A stretch of 11,458 bases of DNA from JANXVY01 sp038329675 (GTDB lineage: Bacteria > Pseudomonadota > Alphaproteobacteria > Rhizobiales > Hyphomicrobiaceae), in the NCBI GenBank assembly GCA_038329675.1, contig JBBQNE010000103.1:1-11458 (forward strand), in the 5' to 3' direction. A program made the translations under genes and the position numbers. Positions 6,593 to 11,458 of the stretch are shown in pieces (position 1 is the stretch's first letter; every line of letters starts with the position of its first letter). The notes beneath the pieces were generated by a model. The model was not told the origin of the DNA. It was given only the letters and a program-made list of their open reading frames with translations, and searched no databases.

Positions 6593-7395
6593 GTTGCAGC
6601 GTGGCTAAACTGAGCAGCGGCAGTAAGGGCGGCGCGAAGGGTGCAACTCACTCGAGGTCGTCGTCGTCGAATGCCCCATCTAACGCTCCATCGGGCGGCG
6701 GAGGAGGAGCGCGCGGCTTGCGCGTCAACGTCAAGACGGCAGGCAAGCGATCCGTATCCTCCGCGCGATGGCTCGAACGCCAGCTCAATGATCCCTACGT
6801 CGCCGCCTCGAAACGTGAGGGCTATCGCTCTCGCGCGGCCTACAAGCTGCTTGAGCTCGACGATAAGTACCGACTGTTGAAGCCCGGACAGCGGATCGTC
6901 GACTTGGGTGCTGCGCCTGGCGGATGGAGCCAGATTGCGGCGACCCGCGTCAAGTCGTTCGACGGCGATGGAGGCCAGCGCGGGCTCGTCGTCGCCATCG
7001 ACATTCTCGATATGGAACCACTGACCGGCGTTGATTTCATCGCTATGGATTTTCTCGCCCGCGAAGCCGAACCGCGGCTCATACATATGCTCGGTGGGCA
7101 CAAGGCCCATGGCGTGTTGACGGACATGGCAGCCCCGACCGTCGGGCATGCACGCACCGACCATTTGCGCATCATGGGCCTGGCCGAAGCCGCCGCAGCC
7201 TTCGCCGTAACCATTCTGGAGCCGGGCGGATTTTTTCTCGCCAAGGTGCTCCAGGGCGGCAGCGAGAAAGCGATGCTCGACCCATTGAAGCAACATTTTC
7301 GCAGCGTCCGCCACGTCAAGCCTCCTGCCAGCCGCTCCGATAGCGCGGAACTTTATGTACTGGCCACGGGCTATCGCACCGCCCCAGGCGCTTGA
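6589..7395 (+). CDS. rlmE: 23S rRNA (uridine-2'-O)-methyltransferase RlmE (FtsJ/RrmJ)
   Basis: A 268-residue SAM-dependent enzyme that by family methylates the 2'-OH of U2552 in the 23S rRNA A-loop, a late step in 50S assembly. The core starts at about residue 58: SARWLERQLNDPYV, then YRSRAAYKLLELD (79-91), SAM-binding VDLGAAPGGWSQ (104-115), TDMAAPTVGH (178-187), FLAKVLQGG (216-224) and SDSAELYVLATGYR (250-263). The K-D-K-E catalytic tetrad is present as Lys86, Asp179, Lys219 and Glu254. Residues 1-55 are a Ser/Gly/Asn-rich, probably disordered extension, including a doubled NAPS, absent from the 209-residue E. coli enzyme. The start is GTG at 6589, overlapping the zeta stop; a GTG at 6601 (residue 5) is an equally possible start. 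Confidence 0.95.
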   Translation: MSCSVAKLSSGSKGGAKGATHSRSSSSNAPSNAPSGGGGGARGLRVNVKTAGKRSVSSARWLERQLNDPYVAASKREGYRSRAAYKLLELDDKYRLLKPGQRIVDLGAAPGGWSQIAATRVKSFDGDGGQRGLVVAIDILDMEPLTGVDFIAMDFLAREAEPRLIHMLGGHKAHGVLTDMAAPTVGHARTDHLRIMGLAEAAAAFAVTILEPGGFFLAKVLQGGSEKAMLDPLKQHFRSVRHVKPPASRSDSAELYVLATGYRTAPGA

Positions 7396-7423
7396 TCGAT
7401 TTTTGCTTGCCGCTTGAATGACG

Positions 7424-7450
7424 CATTGGGCAGCGACATGCCGCCCAATG
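7424..7450. terminator. Hairpin between convergent genes, candidate bidirectional terminator
   Basis: A perfect 8-bp stem, CATTGGGC (7424-7431) and GCCCAATG (7443-7450), encloses an 11-base loop that may add two more pairs. It sits between the rlmE stop (7395) and the minus-strand gene stop (7457), where a shared terminator would be expected. Neither side has a T-run, so it is not a canonical intrinsic terminator; position and stem strength are the only support. Confidence 0.5.
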
Positions 7451-7456
7451 ACCTGC

Positions 7457-7936
7457 TTAATTGCCACGTGGCACCCTCTTGGGCTGGCCCATAGGCCGCT
7501 TTGGCCACTTCGACTTCGGCTTTGTTCGGCGGTCCTGCTCTTCGCCTTCCGGCCCATCCCCTTTGGTCATTTGACTGGCTTTAAGCCGCGATACCGGTCC
7601 AGCAGCCGCCGTGTTCGGCTCGGCCGTCCCGTATCCGGAAGCTTTCGCCGCCCGTCTTCGGTCGCGGTCGAGCCGCTTGAAGCGATCGAGCGCGGCGGTC
7701 AGATCAACGATGACTGGATCGTCGGGCCGCGCGCGTTTGAGGCCATTGCGCCATTTCGACAGAACACGCACGGCGTTGCCAATATGGTCATCGCTCATCT
7801 CATCGAGTGGAATTTCGCGACCATCTCGTGTCGTCCAAAGTTCGATCTCGCGCATCGCGGCGGCGGCATCGCCATCATCGGGCTGTGCCCCACGCGACAC
7901 CGGAACGCGAGGCGGAAAGGCCCGCTGGCCATCCAT
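7457..7936 (-). CDS. Basic protein of unknown function, translationally coupled to the P450
   Basis: The 159-residue product has no function I can name. Its most protein-like part is LWTTRDGREIPLDEMSDDHI at residues 33-52, continuing through NAVRVL to 58. It resembles small proteins, often in phages or near them, that carry a W-T-x-x-D-G-x-x-I-P-x-x-x-M-x-x-x-H-hydrophobic-x-N-A pattern; this is recollection, not a search. A helical stretch follows (75-100), and the C-terminus (about 130-159) is Lys/Arg/Pro-rich, suggesting nucleic-acid binding or disorder. There is no signal peptide or membrane segment. The ATG at 7936 shares one base with the P450 stop (TGATG), a classic coupling arrangement, and no strong ribosome binding site is present. 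An internal ATG at residue 28 (MREIELW) could be the true start. The open frame extends upstream to 8113 inside the P450 gene; I reject that extension. Confidence 0.7.
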   Translation of the reverse strand: MDGQRAFPPRVPVSRGAQPDDGDAAAAMREIELWTTRDGREIPLDEMSDDHIGNAVRVLSKWRNGLKRARPDDPVIVDLTAALDRFKRLDRDRRRAAKASGYGTAEPNTAAAGPVSRLKASQMTKGDGPEGEEQDRRTKPKSKWPKRPMGQPKRVPRGN

Positions 7937-9507
7937 CACGCTGCGGCCCCATCGACGGCTGAGACTTTGAGCGGCATCCCCCCGCGCGGGCGCAGAACGA
8001 TCGCGCTGACCGGTTCGGGGCGGTGATGGCCGTCCCAGGCGAACTGCATCTTCTGCAGGACCGTCGCCAGGATCGCCACGCCTTCGGCCATAGCCAGCGG
8101 CATCCCGAGGCAAGTCCGTGGCCCAAATCCGAACGGGATGTATTGCGCGCGCTCGAACGTCGCCTCGCGTTCGGGTAGAAAGCGATCGGGGTCGAAGCGA
8201 TCCGCATCAGCCCACAGGCTGCGGCGGCGGTGGAGCGCGAACAGCGGAACGATCAGGATGCTACCGGGCCTGACGCGACGCCCACCGACCTCGATGGAGC
8301 GCGTTGCCACGCGAACGATCGTCGCAACGGGCGGGTAGAGCCGCATCGTCTCTTTGAGCATCCGCGTCGTCAGCGGCAGCCGGGCGAGGTCGGCTGCTTC
8401 GACTTTTCGATCGCCAACGACGGCACGTATTTCCGCGCGCAGGCGATGCTGCCAGCCAGGCGAGCGGGCCAACAGATAGAGCGCCCACGTCAGTGCCTGG
8501 GCCGTGGTTTGATGCCCAGCCTCAAGGAACGTGCCGAGATTGTTGACGACCATATCATCTGGCATCGGTTCGCCGGTGTCGGGATGGCGCGCAGCCGCAA
8601 GTCGACCGACGACGTCGGTTGGTGCGATGTTGCTGGTTTCAATTTCGGCCCGTCGCCGGGCCACGATCGCGCGCATAGCGGCCCGCAATTGGACGGCGGC
8701 TGCCTCCATGTCGCGTTTGCCTGGATGCCAGACCCACTCAGGCAACTTGAGCACAATCGCGGCGAATTCCCACGTAATGTGGCGCATGTAGGCAACGTCG
8801 GCTGCCTTCACCACACGGGCCTCGTCGGGCGTGATGCCGGCTAGGATCGTCGTCGCAATGACGTCGAACGTCGCTTCCTTCATCACCTGCTCGATATCGT
8901 CGGTAACGGAGCGGTTGCCCTCCGTCATACTCTGCCAGCGCGCAATTTGGGTTTCAGTGGCAGCCACAATCGCTGGCACGTGTCCAAGGATGTCGGCATG
9001 GCGGAACAGCGGCGCCGAGGCTTTGCGCTGGAAGCGCCACGATGCGCCCATCGCCGTCAGCACTCCGTTCCCGATCATCGGCCCAAGAACGCGCGTTTCC
9101 CAATGCGACTTGGCGAATGCATCCGCTTCGCTCAGCAGGATCTGTTCAACGAGTGCGGGGGCTGTGACCCAATACATATCCGTGCCAAGGAACGGCCGAG
9201 CGAGAAGCCCATCACCCGTGTACAGTTCCTCCGGATAGACCCGGATCGGGTTCTGGATCATGTCCGGTAGCCGCACGACGAACGGCAATCGCACGGTGAC
9301 TGGCGGCACGGTTGGTGGGTACAGCGGCGGATCAAGCGGTACGTCGCACGGCGGGCCGCTGGCTGTGCTTGCGTCAGCGTCGCCGACCACTACCGAAGTG
9401 ACCGATGACGAACCAGACGTCGGCCGAGCGGTGGTCGGTTGGATAGCGGCGGCTTCGCGTCCGGCCCGGCCACCCACGGTTGCATCGTGAGGCGTAATTG
9501 GGTGCAT
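7936..9507 (-). CDS. Cytochrome P450
   Basis: A 523-residue haem-thiolate monooxygenase, probably soluble, substrate unknown. Motifs in order: C-helix WRFQR (157-161), I-helix AGHQTT (330-335), K-helix ExxR as KETMR (385-389), the DPDRFLPER region (439-447), and the haem loop FGFGPRTCLG (459-468) with Cys466 as iron ligand. The I-helix acid before the conserved Thr is Gln333 instead of Glu/Asp. Residues 1-60 are low-complexity (Ala/Thr/Ser/Pro) and probably disordered, with no membrane anchor; a Pro-rich segment then leads into the fold. The ATG at 9507 is chosen because TAAGG lies six bases before it; an ATG at 9558 has no such signal. The open frame runs on to 10599, but only as antisense to xthA. 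No ferredoxin or reductase gene is nearby. A small basic protein is coupled downstream. Confidence 0.93.
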   Translation of the reverse strand: MHPITPHDATVGGRAGREAAAIQPTTARPTSGSSSVTSVVVGDADASTASGPPCDVPLDPPLYPPTVPPVTVRLPFVVRLPDMIQNPIRVYPEELYTGDGLLARPFLGTDMYWVTAPALVEQILLSEADAFAKSHWETRVLGPMIGNGVLTAMGASWRFQRKASAPLFRHADILGHVPAIVAATETQIARWQSMTEGNRSVTDDIEQVMKEATFDVIATTILAGITPDEARVVKAADVAYMRHITWEFAAIVLKLPEWVWHPGKRDMEAAAVQLRAAMRAIVARRRAEIETSNIAPTDVVGRLAAARHPDTGEPMPDDMVVNNLGTFLEAGHQTTAQALTWALYLLARSPGWQHRLRAEIRAVVGDRKVEAADLARLPLTTRMLKETMRLYPPVATIVRVATRSIEVGGRRVRPGSILIVPLFALHRRRSLWADADRFDPDRFLPEREATFERAQYIPFGFGPRTCLGMPLAMAEGVAILATVLQKMQFAWDGHHRPEPVSAIVLRPRGGMPLKVSAVDGAAA

Positions 9508-9513
9508 GACAGA

Positions 9514-9518
9514 CCTTA
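9514..9518 (-). promoter_or_regulatory. Ribosome binding site deciding the P450 start
   Basis: On the minus strand TAAGG lies six bases before the ATG at 9507. The upstream in-frame ATG at 9558 has no purine-rich element at proper distance, so 9507 is preferred. Confidence 0.5.
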
Positions 9519-9662
9519 GAGGGGTCGGTTGATGCGCGGATGTTAGCACACCGTTCATGCCTGCGGAGAGGCTGGATGCGTGGTGCTTCGAAACGTAACG
9601 GGTCGCCGTTCGCCTGACGCCGTCTGTGACCTGATGGTGCCGACTGCCGGTGCCGCGTTGGC

Positions 9663-9842
9663 TTAGGTTGCGGCGGCCGCCGCTTCCCGCGCGCGATCGG
9701 CACGCATCAGGCCAGACAGCTTCTTGAGGCGCTTGCGAATGGCTGGCGTATTGCCCTGTGGCCGTGAGATCTTCGCCCGTGGGATCTTTCGCAGCGCTTG
9801 ACGTTTGCCGATCCGGCTGGCGCGCGGGGTGGTCTTGCTCAT
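9663..9842 (-). CDS. Small highly basic protein, 59 residues, unknown function
   Basis: This short frame starts MSKTTPRASRIGKRQALRKI, continues PRAKISRPQGNTPAIRKRLK, and ends with KKLSGLMRADRAREAAAAAT before a TAA. About a third of residues 1-52 are Lys or Arg; the end is an Ala-rich run. AGGA lies nine to ten bases before the ATG. The composition suggests a nucleic-acid- or ribosome-associated protein, but it does not match S20 or any ribosomal protein I know. It lies 155 bases upstream of the P450 on the same strand and 88 bases from xthA, divergently. Codon use is ordinary for the window. It may be a real small gene or a chance frame in GC-rich DNA; the ribosome binding site and clean spacing between neighbours favour the former. 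Confidence 0.55.
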   Translation of the reverse strand: MSKTTPRASRIGKRQALRKIPRAKISRPQGNTPAIRKRLKKLSGLMRADRAREAAAAAT

Positions 9843-9930
9843 GGGAATGTGATCCTGTCGAACGTGATGTGTCGATGCGGGTCATACGCGCACCCGGCGC
9901 ACTTTGCCAACCACGGACACCATAGCCGAC

Positions 9931-10716
9931 ATGAAAATCGTCACCTGGAACATTAACGGCGTTAAGGCTCGCCTTGAGACCGCCATCGCTTGGCTGGGCC
10001 GCCAACAACCAGATGTCGTGTGTTTCCAGGAGATCAAGAGCGTTGACGAAGGGTTCCCGGCGTCTGAATTCGAAGCGCTGGGCTATAGCGTCGCAACCCA
10101 CGGCCAGAAGGGATTTAACGGCGTCGCAATCCTGTCGAAGCTGCCGGTCGAAGATATCGCGCGCGGCCTGCCCGGTGACGAGGCCGATATCCAAGCCCGC
10201 TACATCGAGGCGACGATCGCGCCCAAGGGCGGCACAGCCGTCCGGCTGGGGTGCCTCTACCTTCCTAACGGCAATCCCGTGGAAACGGAGAAGTTTCCCT
10301 ACAAACTGAGCTGGATGGCCAGGCTCGAGGCGCGCGCTCAGAATCTTTTGGGGCTCGAAATGCCCGTCGTGTTGGCTGGCGATTACAACGTCATTCCCCA
10401 ACCTGAAGACGCCAAGCGCCCAGAAATCTGGACCAACGATGCCTTGTTTCAGCCAACCACGCGGGCCTCTTGGCAGCGCATCTTGGCCATGGGCTATACC
10501 GATGCGGTTCGCGCCTGCTACCCCGAACCCGGCGTTTATACATTCTGGGACTATCAGGCCGGTGCCTTCCAAAAGAACGACGGCATTCGTATCGACCACA
10601 TCGCATTATCGCCCCACGCAGCAGGTCGACTTCGCGGGTGCGGGATCGCCAAAGACGCCCGCGCAATGGAAAAGCCATCCGACCACGTTCCAGTCTGGGT
10701 TGAGTTGGCCGCTTGA
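9931..10716 (+). CDS. xthA: Exodeoxyribonuclease III (AP endonuclease) XthA
   Basis: A 261-residue cytoplasmic Mg-dependent nuclease of the exonuclease III/endonuclease-exonuclease-phosphatase fold, which cuts at abasic sites and trims 3' ends in base excision repair. The start MKIVTWNINGVKARL is standard. Active-site residues are present: Asn7 (WNING), Glu34 (CFQEIK), Tyr110 (LYLPNGNP), Asp151 and Asn153 (AGDYNV), Asp222-His223 (RIDHI), and Asp251-His252 (PSDHVPVW). Length is normal. The ATG at 9931 is chosen from the family N-terminus; a TTG at 9904 would add nine residues without support. No strong ribosome binding site is visible (a GGA lies 13 bases upstream). It is divergent from the small basic gene. 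The nearest good terminator is about 470 bases downstream. Confidence 0.96.
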   Translation: MKIVTWNINGVKARLETAIAWLGRQQPDVVCFQEIKSVDEGFPASEFEALGYSVATHGQKGFNGVAILSKLPVEDIARGLPGDEADIQARYIEATIAPKGGTAVRLGCLYLPNGNPVETEKFPYKLSWMARLEARAQNLLGLEMPVVLAGDYNVIPQPEDAKRPEIWTNDALFQPTTRASWQRILAMGYTDAVRACYPEPGVYTFWDYQAGAFQKNDGIRIDHIALSPHAAGRLRGCGIAKDARAMEKPSDHVPVWVELAA

Positions 10717-11188
10717 GCCATCTCCCCCATGCCGCGCCCATCAAAATCTCGCGTATTAAAGCCCCTCACTCTTTGTCTTACGGCCCCATCGAATAGCCCT
10801 ATCTCCCCAGCCGCGATCTGCGGACAGGGCCCGCCAGTGTGCGGGTCGAAAATGCGGATTGCGTTCGAACGATCAAACGGGGTCGGGCGGGGCAGGCTGG
10901 CCCTGTGGCCAAAAGTGGGTTGGTGGGATGTGGGCCAGGTGTGCCGCATCGACGCCTGATCGCGTCAACCGCACGCCCGCCCCGCCGCCTTTAACGGTGG
11001 TGCGGACGCCAGCCGGGCCATCCCGGATCCAGCCGTTCATCCCAACGGCAGCCCGCCCTAAGGCCAGCCGCCGCCAAGATCGCACCCGCACCCGGACCAG
11101 CTGAAGGGTTGCCGAATGCCGCCAAAAGGTCCCGCCGCAGTCTGCCCAGCTCGCGAACCGGACCCCATCGACGTGACGCCCATGACCC

Positions 11189-11222
11189 TATCCCCACCCA
11201 AACCAGCGGGGATAACTTTTTT
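11189..11222 (+). terminator. Intrinsic terminator-like hairpin with T-run
   Basis: TATCCCC (11189-11195) pairs perfectly with GGGGATA (11208-11214) across a 12-base loop, and two bases later six T residues follow (11217-11222). The 7-bp stem with T6 fits a plus-strand Rho-independent terminator, perhaps for xthA or an unseen RNA in the preceding 470 bases. The long loop and the A-T pairs at the base of the stem weaken it. Confidence 0.5.
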
Positions 11223-11224
11223 CG
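11200..11224 (+). repeat. Direct repeat, copy 1: AAACCAG...GGGGATAACTTT
   Basis: AAACCAG is followed by CGGGGATAACTTTTTTCG. The 14 bases GCGGGGATAACTTT (11206-11219) recur exactly 133 bases downstream. The minus strand reads TTATCCCCG, seven of nine matches to the DnaA box TTATCCACA. This copy also forms the right arm of the terminator-like hairpin. Confidence 0.6.
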
Positions 11225-11243
11225 TCGTCGACGCGAGCAAGCG

Positions 11244-11285
11244 GCAATAAAAAACGCTTAGGCTATGAAATCAAATAATAATACG
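11244..11285. other. AT-rich patch between the two direct repeats
   Basis: About 40 bases rich in A and T (including AATAAAAAAC and ATCAAATAATAATAC) stand out sharply from the GC-rich surroundings. The patch lies between the two GGGGATAAC repeat copies. It could be a promoter-like, unwinding or protein-binding segment; no clean promoter pair is visible. Confidence 0.5.
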
Positions 11286-11328
11286 CCGCGCTCCTGGCGT
11301 TGCTCAACACCCGACATCGCCAAAGCTG

Positions 11329-11354
11329 AAACCAGAAAGCGGGGATAACTTTCG
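11329..11354 (+). repeat. Direct repeat, copy 2: AAACCAG...GGGGATAACTTT
   Basis: AAACCAG, three to four extra bases (AAAG), then CGGGGATAACTTTCG. It matches copy 1 apart from a small insertion and a shorter T-run. It has no upstream TATCCCC arm, so it does not form the hairpin of copy 1; the element is therefore conserved independently of the terminator structure. Confidence 0.6.
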
Positions 11355-11377
11355 CACAATACAGTTACCGGCCCGCC

Positions 11378-11443
11378 CTGCCCCGCCCTGCTCGCCCCGC
11401 CCTGCTCGCCCCGCCCTGCTCGCCCCGGCCTGCTCGCCCCGCC
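11378..11443. repeat. 14-bp C-rich tandem repeat with G-quadruplex potential on the minus strand
   Basis: Unit CTGCTCGCCCCGCC starts at 11388, 11402, 11416 and 11430 (the third copy has one C-to-G change), preceded at 11378 by a shortened unit lacking four bases. The period is not a multiple of three, so it is not coding. On the minus strand runs of three to four G alternate with one- and six-base loops, satisfying the usual G3+N1-7 quadruplex pattern several times over. It lies at the window edge and may continue only briefly, as the sequence after 11443 is no longer repetitive. Confidence 0.85.
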
Positions 11444-11458
11444 CATGCGCCTAGCTTC

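Larger units (their letters stand above)
10717..11458. other. 742-base region without a convincing gene
   Basis: Open frames exist on both strands, but none has a recognisable protein, a good ribosome binding site or convincing codon use. The minus-strand frame at 10554-10949, for example, uses AGA, ATA, CTA and AGG freely and overlaps xthA. Structures seen: a hairpin GGCCCGC/GCGGGTC with a six-base loop near 10830-10850; CTGGCCC paired at a distance with GGGCCAG (about 10890-10936); an intrinsic terminator-like hairpin at 11189-11222; an AT-rich patch at 11244-11285; a duplicated GGGGATAAC element; and a 14-bp tandem repeat at the right end. No tRNA, 4.5S, tmRNA or RNase P RNA is recognised. 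Confidence 0.55.

Noticed and set aside
6475..7557. 360-residue minus-strand open frame
   Set aside because: It is antisense to zeta and rlmE, both of which are secure on the plus strand; it has no recognisable domain.
9508..10599. Open frame extending the P450 to 887 residues
   Set aside because: The extra 364 residues lie antisense to xthA and across the small basic ORF, have no P450 or other domain character, and a good ribosome binding site marks the start at 9507. It is a stop-free shadow of GC-rich coding DNA.
10554..10949. 131-residue minus-strand open frame downstream of xthA
   Set aside because: It overlaps the xthA 3' end, uses rare-looking codons (AGA, AGG, ATA, CTA) unlike the real genes here, and resembles no protein I know.
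11258..11446. 62-residue minus-strand frame with Gly/Arg/Ala repeats
   Set aside because: It is a translation of the 14-bp tandem repeat; the period is not a multiple of three and no ribosome binding site is present.

Overview
The window comes from a GC-rich alphaproteobacterium, most likely of the Hyphomicrobiales (Rhizobiales) type. The best lineage marker is a 107-residue zeta-type F1F0-ATPase inhibitor (DUF1476 family), which is essentially restricted to Alphaproteobacteria. The linked purC-purS-purQ order also fits. I cannot name the genus. Nearly all the DNA is chromosomal housekeeping or ordinary accessory sequence; I see no insertion sequence, integrase, CRISPR array, tRNA or rRNA.

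Layout. (1) 36-3133, minus strand: two polysaccharide genes. A membrane nucleotide-sugar 4,6-dehydratase of the WbpM/CapD kind is followed, with a TTGA stop/start overlap, by a GT4-type glycosyltransferase. (2) 3333-5912, minus strand: a purine block read purC, purS, a small secreted four-cysteine protein of unknown function, purQ. The usual next gene, purL, is not found; the polysaccharide genes take its place. (3) 5913-6268: a 356-base divergent intergenic region with a 13-bp tandem repeat just upstream of purC. (4) 6269-7395, plus strand: the ATPase inhibitor zeta gene overlapping rlmE (23S rRNA 2'-O-methyltransferase). (5) 7424-7450: a hairpin between convergent genes. (6) 7457-9842, minus strand: a 59-residue basic protein, a cytochrome P450 with a disordered N-terminal extension, and a 159-residue basic protein whose start overlaps the P450 stop (TGATG). 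(7) 9931-10716, plus strand: xthA (exonuclease III). (8) 10717-11458: 742 bases without a convincing gene, holding an intrinsic terminator-like hairpin, a duplicated DnaA-box-like element around an AT-rich patch, and a G-quadruplex-prone 14-bp tandem repeat at the right end.

How they work together. PurC, PurS and PurQ act in de novo IMP synthesis; PurS and PurQ are two of the three parts of FGAM synthase and need PurL from elsewhere. The dehydratase makes a 4-keto-6-deoxy nucleotide sugar for a surface glycan, and the glycosyltransferase presumably adds a sugar to that glycan. Zeta restrains ATP hydrolysis by the ATP synthase; RlmE modifies the ribosomal A-loop. The P450 has no redox partner in view. 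I found no clearly new multi-gene system. The best leads are the secreted protein inside the purine block, the P450/small-basic-protein pair, the 59-residue ORF, and the repeats beside purC, purQ and at the right end.
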